Source of the DNA: Kitagawia praeruptora
Lineage: Eukaryota; Streptophyta; Magnoliopsida; Apiales; Apiaceae
Length of the DNA stretch: 64,000 bases
Assembly: GCA_037693485.1 (NCBI GenBank)
Contig: CM075346.1
Location: 122,314,001 to 122,378,000, forward strand
Reading direction: 5' to 3'
Under the pieces are notes generated by a model. The model worked only from the letters and a program-made list of their open reading frames with translations. It was not told the origin of the DNA and did no database searches. Each line of letters opens with the position of its first letter. The stretch's first letter is position 1. Positions 21,741-32,315 of this stretch are shown here, in pieces. A program made the translations under genes and the position numbers.

Positions 21741-22364
21741 TACAATGTGGTCTGGCGCAATGAAACATTGCGCCTTATGCCATTGGCGCAATGAAACAAT
21801 GCGCCTGTTTCGTAGATATCTTTTATTTATCTAGGTTGGTGGTGGTGGGTGGCTAGAATGGGGCACTGTTTCATTGATCCAGAAAACAGAAAAACACCTG
21901 GACCCCTTAACTCACTTTACTACTTTACGCTTTATTACTTTAATCTTTCTAAATCTAAATTCTTCAAACAATGAATTCTCCCATTCTTCAATCCATTCTC
22001 TTTCTCTCAACCGTGAACTCTCACTACCATCACTTTCTAAATCAATGTACTTCCAAATCCTTAAATTCTCCCACTCTTCCAATATTCTCCCATTCTCCCA
22101 ACATACTTAAAAATTTTCCATTCTCCTAACATCGTTAAAAAAATATCTTTTAAGGTTTCAAAGTGTAATTTTGCTTATCATTTGGAGGTCAAATATTATC
22201 AAAAAAAGGTTAGTTTTTATGGCAACATTTTTATTTAATGATTTTAGTTCATCTAGTGAGGAGCATAATGATTATGATTATGAAGTTACTACGCCCGCTA
22301 GAAAAAATCCGGTTTCTCGAAAATTTTTATTGATGAAATAATAGATGTCGATGACTATGATAAT

Positions 22365-23566
22365 GTGGGTAAAGAAAAGATGAATGTGGATGATGATGAT
22401 GATGCGGGAAAAAATGATGTTAATAAAGGTAAAAATAAGGTGAATGTAGAAAATGATGGTGAAGATTATAATGAAGATGATGGTGATATTAATATCGGAA
22501 ACGAAAATTGTGGGTTTACATTTCCGAATATTAATGATGTTGTGCCTAGTGTTGGTATGATTTTTGATACATTAGATGAGGCGACAAAATTTTATAGGGA
22601 TTATGGTCGAAGTGTCGGATTCGAGATAATAATTAGGAATACGCATAATCATTTAGGAACTAAGGATCCATCATCCCGATTTTTTATTTGTCGGAAGGGT
22701 GGAAGAACAAAACCATTGAATTTAATGGGTCGTTTAAAGGAAAACGTATTAGAGATGTAATTCCACGAACAAATTGTCAAGCCCGCATGTGCGTAGTTCA
22801 TAAAGTGCAAACAAATAAATGGATTATAAGTTCGGTCGTATTGAAACACAATCATGCTATGGTGACACCGGATAAGGTTCAATTTTTTCAAAGGTCACAA
22901 AACATAGATCCAGTCACTAAATCAATTATTGAGTTGTTTAACAAATCCGGCATCGAGACGGCAAAAGTGATGAAATATCTAAGCGAGACATGTGGCGGTG
23001 TTGAAAATCTTGGTTTCTCCCCACAAGACGTGCGTAATGTCATACGTGACATTCGACGCCGGGTATTTGATTTAGGAGATGCGGAGTGTGGTTTGGTCTT
23101 ACTTCGGGAATTAAAACAAGAAACTAATTTTGGCAAATTTTTCTATCGAGTTGATGTGGACGAGGAGAATCGTGTTAGAGGTTTGGTATGGGTAGATCCT
23201 CGATCCATGAATGCATACAAAAATTTTGGTGAAGTGGTTACGTTCGACTCGACTTATCGGACGAATAGGTATTGTATGCCTTTCATACCCATTACGGGGG
23301 TAAATCACCACTACCAAAATATTTTGTTTGGATTTGCACTCATAAGGGATGAAAAAGAGCCATCTTATAAGTGGGTTTTGAAAATGTGGTTGGAGGCCGT
23401 TGACAACAAACCGCCCGTGACAATTATCACCGATCAAGACCTCGCTTTGAGTAATGTTATTGCTGAGATTATGCCACATACAAAGCATACATATTGTACA
23501 TGGCATATAAGTAATAAGTTTCCCGAGAAGTTGTCTAATTTGTACACCAACTATCGTTGTGTATGA
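22365..23566 (+). pseudogene. FAR1/MULE-type transposase, frameshifted and truncated
   Basis: Two overlapping frames (22365-22760 and 22688-23566) together give an acidic N-terminus, a FAR1-type DNA-binding domain (EATKFYRDYGRSVGFEI, FFICRKGG, CQARMCV, KHNHAMV) and the first part of the MULE transposase domain. That part includes VVTFDSTYRTNRYCMPF (first catalytic Asp), FGFALIRDE, TIITDQDLALSNVI (second Asp) and HTYCTWHISNKFPEKLS. FAR1 transcription factors derive from this family. The two frames switch near 22735. The catalytic Glu region and the SWIM zinc finger after about 23560 are missing; the right terminal repeat follows within 100 bp. It cannot be an active transposase. Its place between MULE ends argues against a host FAR1 gene. 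Confidence 0.82.
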
Positions 23567-23789
23567 TTTTTAAGTTCAAAATTTTTCATTTTACCTATTT
23601 TTATTTAATTTTTTAATTTATTTGACAAAATTTGCTCATTTGGAGATATTGTACCTGGGGCAATGAAACATTGGAACTTGTCGCATTGAAACATTGTAAT
23701 CCGGGGCATTGTTACATTGCACCTGGCGCAATGTTACATTGCGCCTGGTGGTTAGCATTCCAGATCCACCCGTGGCTGTGGAAGGGCAC

Positions 23790-23791
<2 letters not shown>

Positions 23792-23874
<83 letters not shown>

Positions 23875-23894
23875 AGTTCTCTTTTGATCATTTG

Positions 23895-23926
<32 letters not shown>
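23792..23926. repeat. TA dinucleotide microsatellites
   Basis: About 80 bp of uninterrupted TA (23792-23872), then after 24 bp a second TA run (23897-23926). Long open frames read through it are artefacts. Confidence 0.95.
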
Positions 23927-23927
<1 letters not shown>

Positions 23928-23928
<1 letters not shown>

Positions 23929-24290
23929 CCTTTGCTCCATAAAGAACACTCTTATATAACAAACAATAAAGAACACTATAAAATCATTTATTCCAATAGA
24001 TCCATTGGCCCCGCCAGGGGCACCCAATACAAAAAGTTCTTATTTTTTTAGGCTCTATCCATCCAGCAAAAAAAAAAAAAAAATTTTGAAAATTTTACTG
24101 TTCATGATGACGTCACTGATGACGTCATCGATGAACCGTAAGTTTTCAAAATTTTTTTTTTTTTTGCTGGATGGATAGAGCCTAAAAAAATAAGAACTTT
24201 TTGTATTGGGTGGCCCCGCCAGGGGCAATGGATCTATTAGATATGAGGTGTTGTTTGTTATATAAGGTGTTTGCTATGGAGTCCAACCAT
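23928..24290. mobile_element. Foldback MITE with long palindrome
   Basis: Outer ends resemble each other when inverted (TTTGCTCCATA.../...TATGGAGTCCA). The core arms 23999-24104 and about 24140-24234 are nearly perfect inverted copies, running from GATCCATTG through TTGCTGGATGGATAGAGCC to A/T tracts. The loop (about 24110-24135) holds TGACGTCA twice. It sits between TA repeats, consistent with insertion at TA. Confidence 0.8.
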
Positions 24291-24887
24291 ATATATATAT
24301 ATTATAAATTTCAATTATCTCTCATGACATTTTTTAATTATTTATATTATATATTATGTTCTCATCCAAAATTCTTCCATCCCAAATTTATGTTATTGGA
24401 AATCCCTTGCCTCTTAATATTTTATTGCTCCATTAAAAAGATCATTTTAATTATTATTTTTTCACTTATATTATATTTAATACCTAATCAATTAAATTAA
24501 ATTTTGTTAGAATGTCGAAAATATGACTAATGCAAATGAAAATGAAAATTAATTATTATGAATAAAATTTGTAGTCATTTAAATTATATTTTCTTCAAAA
24601 CTAACTAATTTAAATTTCAATGAATAAAAATAATAATTATAATAAATAAAAAATACTTGCATGTTAATTATTTTGAATAATATTCGATAATATATTGTTT
24701 ACAAACTTATACTAAGCACAGCCTAACAGTTTCTTCACATTTTTCTAATTTTTAGATGTGTCTCCTTTATTGGTCCATCACTTAACTCATATATATTTTT
24801 TAATTTTTTCCCAATATTTTACACATCTCTAAATTTTCGTAGCCAACTCAAATGTAAACGAATGAAAACGAAAATTTATCTTTAAAA
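24291..24887. other. AT-rich sequence inside the candidate Helitron
   Basis: Very AT-rich, non-coding, ending in the Helitron 3' hairpin. Nothing else is visible. Confidence 0.4.
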
Positions 24888-24915
24888 TCGTGCATATGCA
24901 CGAGTATTATCTAGT
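24888..24915 (+). repeat. Helitron 3' terminus (plus strand)
   Basis: A perfect palindrome TCGTGCATATGCACGA, a 7 base gap and CTAGT before T match the canonical Helitron 3' hairpin and CTRRT end. Confidence 0.75.
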
Positions 24916-25366
24916 TTAATTAATTATAATAAATATTTTCATGTCAATCTAAATATCAGATTGAGTAGTTAAGAAAAAAATTATTTTATTTTATTTAAAC
25001 AACCAAATAAATTTTACAATTATATTGTTAATATTTGCTGACGATCTGTTAAGTGAAATCACAATCAAGAATTCGAACTAAAATCCTAAAGGTATTGTGC
25101 TAATTAATCGTAGGTGTAAAATCATAGAATTTGTGTCTTTTAATTTGAGTGAAAGATTGTTGTATGATGTAAACAACATCAAGAGTCAAGAAAAAATTCT
25201 CTTATATTTAAGTAATCAAATTAACAATTTTGTCAAAAAATAAATAAATTAATAATGTATTATTACGAAGTTATAATTTATTTGCGTCCTTACAATATCA
25301 ACCGATGCTTACAATATCAACCGATGCGATCTTTGTTATATTTTCAACCTTGTATATTATACTAAA

Positions 25367-25396
25367 ACTAGGTAACAAAGCCGCGCTACGCGCGGC
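25367..25396 (-). repeat. Helitron 3' terminus (minus strand)
   Basis: On the minus strand, GCCGCGCGTAGCGCGGC (25396-25380, 7 bp stem, 3 base loop) is followed after 8 bases by CTAGT (25371-25367) and T. GC-rich in a very AT-rich setting, it is a classic Helitron tail. The element body would extend to the right, with a candidate 5' end near 27120 or 28362. Confidence 0.75.
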
Positions 25397-25557
25397 ACGA
25401 AAATATTTTTAAATATTATATACATAACATTATTGTTTGTTAAATTTTATTATTTGGAAGTTAATATGATAAATTAAAAATTATGTGAAATGTAATTAAA
25501 TTTGAATGTTTAAAAATTAAAGAGAAAAGAATTAGGTGAAAAAAAACTTGTTTTAGT

Positions 25558-25757
25558 TAAAGAGAAAAATGGGCCTGAGGATGACCTCAGATAACTCCCC
25601 TGAGGTTATATCTATTTCCCATATAAGTTTAATGGCATTTTTGTAAATACTAATGACTCATCCTGGATTTACAAATCTACCCTCCTGCATTCATATTAAA
25701 AAAACTTATAACCTCAGGTAGCACCCTAAGGTCAACCTCAGGTACATGTTACTCTTC
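25558..25757. mobile_element. Small foldback MITE with CCTGAGG repeats
   Basis: The left arm GGGCCTGAGGATGACCTCAG and CTGAGGTTATA are mirrored by TATAACCTCAGG and CAACCTCAGGTACAT on the right. About 200 bp with no coding capacity. Confidence 0.65.
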
Positions 25758-26429
25758 AGTTAAATTCTTGAATATTAATAATAATAATAATTTTGAAGAT
25801 ATTGACGAACCTATTTTGTCGCATAAAAAATGTTTTTGAAATCCAATATTGACAAACATTGAATAAGTAAAAATAACATTTGTGAATCTTTTCTATTGTC
25901 GATGACATCATAAAAGACGTGATTGCTTAATTTGTTATTAAATTATTTGTTAGTAAAATTGATTGTATGAAAAGAATTAGAATGTAAATGTGATGAGAGG
26001 TGTGATTGATTTCACTTGTCGATATATTTGGTTTTATGACGAAAAAAAGCAGAATTCAAATGCATATTGTAAGTCATGCTTCATGTTTTTTTGGAATGAA
26101 CCGACACCCGTATCTCTACATTTAATTAATTTTTCAGAGCATTTTATAAGAACTATTTTGTTTGTAACATTAAAATTAAATTCATGGACACATCAAAGTG
26201 ATACTCACATATTCTAATATTCTTTTATTAAATTTTATAATAAATTTGTACATATAATTGTTTTTAAAGCCGATGCTCGTTTTATAACACCCTTACTTAA
26301 TGCTCAAAAAGTGAGAATTTGTTTAAAATAGCGAAAATCAACTCCTTAAACACCTTTTACCTTTTTCCATACCAAACTACAATGTCAACATAATTCCTAT
26401 AATAAAAATTTGTAAATATTAAATATAAC

Positions 26430-27980
26430 TAATTAACGATTTTAAACACCGTCTCCCATCTCATAACATAAATACATGATTAATTGATTAGCAATAGTAT
26501 AAGAATGTGTTTAATTAGAATATTAATTTTTCCAACACAAAATAATCAAACAACGAATGAGTAATTTTTTTATTGATTTAATTGACGAAAAAAGGGTCCA
26601 CTTGATTCAATTTAATCGAGTTGGTCATACCCCGTGTATAATTTGTTCAGGTATAAATGTAAATTCTACGATATTACTTTTATTTAAATTGTGGATGTTA
26701 ATCGAAAAATATATATACTTATGTAGCTTATCAAGATTCTCACGATCATTGATTACGAATTTATCGAAAAGTTAAAATCGTCTATTAAATATTGCCAAAA
26801 AATTTGCAATGATTTTGAATAAGGATTAGAAACGACGATAAAAATTATTTTATTTTATTGTTTTACCTTAAAATAATGGTATTTTTATATAAATCATTAA
26901 TATTTTATAACAAAATAATAATAATAATGTTCTAATAAAATTGTTAAAATTTTATATTAAATATGAAATAAAGTGTATTTAATATATATTTAATAGGTAT
27001 AATTAATTATTAATTAAATGCAAGAAAATTATTTTAATAAAAAATAACAATGTGAAAATTCAAGAAAAATATTTTGAAGCTTCTGAGTGCAAGTCTCTCC
27101 AGTTTCCTACTATTATAATAAATTTTTATATAAAAGTATTGTAATAGATAAATTCAATTCTATTATTCTTAAAATTGATTGGTCTCTTATGAATTTTCTA
27201 TTAAAAATAATTTAAAAATAATTTATTAAATATAAATCTAAAATTTTAATAATCTTAAAAACATCACAAACATATAAAAATAAAAATTACAATATGAACG
27301 TAATATTTACAATCAAAAGTTACAAATATTGAGTACAACTTAATAACGTTTTTTGAAACCGACACCCATCTCATAATATACATGTTCAATAATAGTTTAA
27401 GAATTTATTTAATTTGAATATTAATTTATTTTGACACAATATAATGAAACAATGGGCATGTAATTTTTTTATCAATTTAATCTTCTGATAAAATAGTTGA
27501 GTTTGTTCAATTTAATTAGTTTGGTCATAACTCATGTGTGTATGCGCATGATTTGTTTACAAATTTCAGATATTAAGTAAAGATCCATGTACTTCCATAA
27601 TTTACTACGATTCCACAATCATTGATAATAAAGATTATTTGAGAAGTTGGTTAATAATGTTTTTTAAAATCGATAGCACTCTCATAATATACATATTCAA
27701 TAATAGTTTAAGAATTGGTTTAATTACAATAAAAAATTATTTCAACACAATATAACAAAACAATGGGTGTATAGCATTTTTATCAATTTTATCTTCCGAT
27801 AAATGACTGGATTTGTTAAATTTAATCGATTTGATCATAACTCATGTATTATTTATTCATGTGCAAAATTGAAAATCTATCTGTACTGTTTATATACAAT
27901 TCCAGATATTAAATAAATATCTTGTACTTCCATAATTTATTACGATTTTCACAATTATTGATAATAAAAATTGCTTGAAA
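26430..27980. repeat. AT-rich repeat units of about 310 bp
   Basis: Blocks near 26437, 27347 and 27658 share the order CCCATCTCATAA...CATA..TTCAATAATAGTTTAAGAAT, then AACACAATATAA, a Phe/Leu-like AT stretch and AATTTATTACGATT. The second and third are adjacent, about 310 bp apart. They lie in the body of the putative minus-strand Helitron. Confidence 0.6.
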
Positions 27981-28565
27981 AGTTAAGGTCGTGTACCCTA
28001 TAATCATCCAAAAAAAATTATAGTGATCTTGAATAGGAAATAAAAAATAACGCAATATAAACAATTGTTATTCGTCATTTTAACTAAAAATAAACATAAC
28101 TATATATAATTAATATTTAATATTGAAAAAATAACTATAATGTTCAACTAAAGTTTGCTAATTTTTAAACAAATTAAATAGAGTAAATTTAATATATGTT
28201 TAATAGGTGTAATTAATGACTAATTAAAATGTCATTAATATCTATTTAATGCAAGAAAAGAATTTTAATAAAAAAAAATCAAAAAAACGAAAATTCAAGA
28301 AAAATACCTTGAACTGTTCTGGTGCATTTCCGATCTCCAGGCATTATAATATATATAGATATAAAAACACAAGAACCCTTTATTTTTATTTACTTTTTAA
28401 ATATAATTCATACTTTTTTATTAACAAGCAAAATTCCTTTTTGTTGGATCGCAATAGTACCAAATTTTGGTTATTACTATATTTATTTAATTTATTATTA
28501 TTATTATTATTTATTTGTTATAAATATATATATTCATACACGATGGAGGACACCTACTTCTACTG

Positions 28566-28868
28566 CTCCCTCCATCCCATTTTATAAGATCCTCCCTTAT
28601 TCTTTTTTGGGACGTTAAAAAAGAATGAACCTACTATACTTACTATTTTTTAACATTACTTTTCATTATTACACCCACTACTTCTCTATTTTATACTCTA
28701 TTTTTATTCAATAAACACTATTACACCCACTACTTTCTCAACTAATCCATTTTTTATACACCCACTTTCACAACTAACCAATCAATTATTGTCACCTAAC
28801 AAGTCAAACTGATTTTTCTTAATTTTTGTGTAAATTTGACAGTGTCATTGTTTATGAGACAGAGGGAG
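28566..28868. mobile_element. Stowaway-like MITE
   Basis: It begins CTCCCTCCATCCCATTTTATA and ends TTATGAGACAGAGGGAG beside TA. These are Tc1/mariner-derived Stowaway-type termini in inverted order. About 300 bp, non-coding. Confidence 0.8.
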
Positions 28869-29362
28869 TATAAGCTTTCTACTATAAATCTCTATGTTAC
28901 ATTCATCTACTTCTATTATAAGTTTTATTAGCTTAAAACAAATTCGATGTGCCAAATTTTTTTTGATTTGTTATAAATTTTAGTTTATATTATAATAATG
29001 TCTATGTTGATGGAGTATTTTCGTAATCAATGTGATTTTCGGAGACCCGCTGGAATTTACAAGTATTATACATGTAAGTGGCTGTTTTCGATGATTTGGG
29101 TGTGATTTTATGGTGGGGATGAGCTGAGCTTGAGGGTGTCTCCAATAATCTCAAGTGCCTTTAGAGAGAATTAGAGAGCTAAATTTGTCTTACCCTCAAG
29201 GTGCCTACGTATCCCACTACACCATATAATGCCTATTGCAACCATATTTTTGAAGGTTTGTCAAAAAACGTTGCTATTGAGAAATCAAATCACACAAATT
29301 GCAACGCCTTTGAAAAACATTGCAATAGCATTGAAAAAATTTAAGAGAGTTAAAAACATTTG
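28869..29362. other. Spacer with possible MITE debris
   Basis: No gene. A stretch near 29135-29220 (GTGTCTCCAATAATCTCAAG) resembles a degraded MITE end. Confidence 0.35.
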
Positions 29363-29903
29363 GGAAATTCTCGTTGGTACCCTTCTGGAATTGGCTTTTC
29401 CGGATGGTGTCATTTCGTGTTTTGGACTTACGATTGGCACCCCTAAAGTAACTGATTACCCTAATTATGCCATTCTGTTAATCAAAACGTTAAGAAACGT
29501 TAAAAAACTATAAAAATAAATAACGATCTATAATTTTTTAATGTATTACTAGTTAAAAAAATTAAATAATAATTTATAATTATTAATGTACCACTAACTG
29601 AAAATATTAAACATTAATCTGTAATAAGTTAACATACCGTTAATCTAAAATATGTGTTAAGTTATTTTCTGACCATAAAATAACATAATTCCACATTTAA
29701 CTTTTTTTAATTTGTGGTTTATATGACATAAAATTTTATTATGGAATAAATGTTGAAATTTGTTAACATTTCTTAACGTTTTGATTAACAGAAGGGCATA
29801 ATTAGGGTAATCAGTTACTTTAGGGGTGCCAATCGTAAGTCCAAAACACGAAATGGCACCATCTGGAAAAGCCAATTTCAGAATGGCACCAACGAGAATT
29901 TCC
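29363..29903. mobile_element. MITE with about 150 bp terminal inverted repeats
   Basis: The left arm (29363-29510) and right arm (about 29760-29903) are nearly exact inverted copies; both contain TTCTCGTTGGT at the ends, TAGGGGTGCCAATCGTAAGT (inverted in the left arm) and TTTTGATTAACAGAA-type sequence. The 250 bp centre is AT-rich. Open frames on both strands are mirror images and not genes. Confidence 0.85.
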
Positions 29904-30145
29904 TAAAACAATTTGTCTATTGTAACAGTTTTCTTAAATTGTTGCAGTAAATTTGACTTTTGGGCCCAAAAAATTGGCGGGCTTGTGAAATGTGTCCTAA
30001 ATTGTGTGAGCGGGATTTCTTTTGCCGGGCTTACCAAAATAACAAAACAAAAAAAGAAAAAAAGAAACATAACACACAAACACTAACCCACACAGACACA
30101 ACATAACAGACACCTTGAACACTCAATTGAGAGGCGAAACAAAAA

Positions 30146-30230
30146 AAATATGAGAGGCGGAAGAGGAAATAGAAGTAAATCGAAGACTAAAGACGATTCA
30201 AGCTCGAAGAAGACATCGACTCAAACTTGA
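30146..30230 (+). other. Possible short 5' exon, unrecognised
   Basis: ATG at about 30150 opens a 26-codon frame (MRGGRGNRSKSK..., Lys/Ser-rich) ending in TGA, in DNA that looks like a 5' leader. It may belong to the P-loop exon downstream or be chance. Confidence 0.2.
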
Positions 30231-30565
30231 CGATTCAAGCTCGAAGAAGATTGAAGTTTGAAGCAGGTATGTTGTTCTCTATATCAATTTTTACACTTCT
30301 TCCCCAAACAAATCTCTGTTATCGATTTTGGTGTTTTGATTTAGGGTTAGGTATTTTGAGTTTTAATTTGGGGGTTTATTTATGTATATCAATGTATATT
30401 TGGGGTTATTTTATTGTGTTGATTTGGGTATACATTTTTTGTGTTTAAATTTAGGGTTCTTATGTATGTTTCAAATTGGGGTTTTTTCTTTATAAGATTT
30501 TTTTATACATTTTTTTATGCTATGTTTCGAATTTGGGAAATTGGGGTTTCTTGGCTTTAATGTAG

Positions 30566-30780
30566 GTTGGTGACTTCTCGGATGATAATCGTTGTGGAAT
30601 TAATAATTCTTTACATCGTATAAGTGCTATTCGAAATCGTAAAATGCAAATTATAGGCCGCACATGCCGAGTAGGTCGAGCTGTTTCTGTAAGTGCTGAA
30701 ATCATACGAGACTTGATTGAATGAGGCGGTTCTATCCTGGTAATAGGACCTCCTGGAGTTGGCAAAACAACCTTGATCAG
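30566..30780 (+). pseudogene. P-loop ATPase exon (plastid sporulation-protein-like, SPD1 type) with premature TGA
   Basis: After an AG acceptor (30565), 215 bp encode VGDFSDDNRCGINNSLHRIS, IRNRKMQIIGRTCRVGRAVS and a Walker A motif GPPGVGKTTLIR. They end at a GT donor (30781). This matches plant homologues of the stage III sporulation AA-like P-loop ATPases, including the chloroplast protein needed for seedling plastid development. A TGA at 30722-30724 replaces the Gly expected before GGSILVIGPPG, so the protein would stop before the nucleotide site. No further exons are seen before the copia insertion. The sequence after that 20 kb insertion holds a cyclophilin exon instead, so this is a stranded fragment. 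Confidence 0.75.
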
Positions 30781-30785
30781 GTATA

Positions 30786-31144
30786 CTACATTTTTAAAAA
30801 TGTACTTAGGCTTGTGAATATAAAATATTTTAAGAATAAATGTTTCGCTGTGAAAAACAAACAATTCAGCATATGTGGTGGCAATTTACAACTTGTAGAT
30901 CAATTAAGCTAATATTGTATAGCACAAGATAGTGCGGTGTGTCCGGATTTTAATAAATTTATCAGAGATAAGCAATGAATTTCTATTTAGCAGGAGTGAT
31001 AATTAGTGGGTGTTCGTTAGTAAAAGACACACTTACCAATCTAGAAATGACCAAACAAAATTTTCTTGTTTTAAAACCTCAGTGCTTAAAGTAGTCTTTA
31101 GGGAACATTACAAAATATCTGTTTTTTTATAAAATTCCTAGCAA
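30786..31144. other. Non-coding flank before the SIRE insertion
   Basis: Intron-like AT-rich sequence following the P-loop exon donor. I see no exon. Confidence 0.45.
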
Positions 31145-31149
31145 AATGC
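31145..31149. repeat. Target site duplication AATGC (left)
   Basis: AATGC precedes the left LTR and recurs at 51581-51585 directly after the right LTR. Confidence 0.9.
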
Positions 31150-32137
31150 TGTTATTCCCAGATTACACACTTGTATAATTGTAGAAGGGGGGGGGGTTGA
31201 ATACAATTCTTGATAGTTATAAATTTCTGATAAAAACCACAGAAATCTATAAAGAAATAATTGCTGAATAGAAATAGTTCACAACCACATAAAAAATCAG
31301 GTGGTTAAATGTACCACCTGAGACTTTTATTTGAAGAAAACCCTGTGATACAAATGTACACAGCTTCTGTGTTTACAACTCTTTGCTTCTAAAGATATTC
31401 AAGAAACCCTAAGCAAATATGTAAGTTTTCTTACAATCTAAAGAGTTGCTACACTTGGTTATATATCCCAAGTTTACAAGTGCTACAGGAATAAGATAAT
31501 ATTAATCTAATTCAAGTTGACTTGCTACTCCACTCCAAATCCACATGTAGCCGAAAGGTTGTCCTTGTGAACAGATATGTCTCCTGCACCTTTCTTGTAT
31601 GTACTGTGTAAATGGAATGCTTCTTTCTTCTGTGTTTCCAAAGTATGGCTGCCATACTGCTTTTTATACCCACTATCAACCCATGTGATCTGTCAGTCAA
31701 ACCTGTCCTTATCAACTGCTAATTCCCAGCTAGCATAGGATAAAGTGACAATGATTATCCGTTGATGTTGTGCACACTTATCCGTTGATGGTAGTTTGAG
31801 CTGTATCCGTTGATCGAGTAGATTTGAGTTGTATCCGTTGATAGAGCCCTGTTCTTATCCGTTGATACACTTTCACTTAGATAGAATTACATAGCATAGC
31901 TTATTTACAATTGGCTACCCTATTCTGCCTATCCATTGATGGTCAACATGACTCTGAATAAAAACACTATCAACTGATAAATAGAGATATTGCAGTATGC
32001 TACTAAACCTCATCCGTTGATGAGCTACCTGTCAACGAATAGAGTTATAAGGTCTTATCCGTTGATAGTTACAAAACTTGACTTATACAATTTTGCTTGA
32101 ATGTTAAGTTATCATCAACTACAACATATTCCTAACA
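31150..32137 (-). repeat. 3' LTR of first SIRE element
   Basis: 988 bp, TGTTAGGAATATG...GAATAACA in element sense. It carries seven exact TCCGTTGA octamers (31755-32060) plus near-copies. Confidence 0.93.
31755..32062. repeat. TCCGTTGA octamer cluster in the LTR
   Basis: Seven exact TCCGTTGA copies, usually within TATCCGTTGATR, plus variants TCCATTGA and TCAACGAA. The same cluster recurs in the other LTR at about 51200-51510. Confidence 0.9.
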
Positions 32138-32152
32138 ATCTCCCCCAATTTA
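32138..32152 (-). promoter_or_regulatory. Polypurine tract of first SIRE element
   Basis: On the minus strand AAATTGGGGGAGAT lies directly before the 3' LTR start TGTTAGG. Confidence 0.85.
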
Positions 32153-32315
32153 TACTTGATGGCAATAAAGCATAAATTTAGAACCTTGATGATAACAAAA
32201 CATTCCTAAAGATATATACACACTACAGTATGCAAAAATTGTATTAAGCTGCAAAAATTAAAAATAGAAAGCTTTAAGAAACTTATCAGAGATGTGCTCC
32301 TTTGGATTGAGCAAA

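Larger units (their letters stand above)
20735..23790 (+). mobile_element. Deleted Mutator-like element (MULE) with GCGCAATG iterons
   Basis: The ends are imperfect inverted repeats sharing CCACGGGTGGAT (left about 20751-20762, right about 23766-23777 inverted). Both subterminal regions are packed with GCGCAATGTTACATT-type units in both orientations (20770-20965 and 23645-23755), with more copies at 21730-21805. A partial FAR1-like transposase lies inside. It sits in TA-rich DNA, so a 9 bp target duplication cannot be resolved. Confidence 0.75.
20519..24915 (+). mobile_element. Candidate non-autonomous Helitron holding other insertions
   Basis: The 3' end is convincing: a perfect 16 bp palindrome TCGTGCATATGCACGA (24888-24903), seven bases, then CTAGT (24911-24915) followed by T. 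The 5' end at 20519 (TCTATCTATC..., preceded by A) is only a plausible match to Helitron starts. If right, the MULE, the TA repeats and the foldback element are all insertions within it. No Rep/helicase is encoded. Confidence 0.45.

Noticed and set aside
22365..23566. Host FAR1/FRS transcription factor gene
   Set aside because: It sits between MULE termini, is frameshifted and lacks the C-terminal half.
23632..24051. ORF of 139 codons with a Tyr-Ile run
   Set aside because: It reads through the MULE end and TA microsatellites.
29229..29875. Two similar ORFs on opposite strands
   Set aside because: They are mirror images produced by the MITE inverted repeats.
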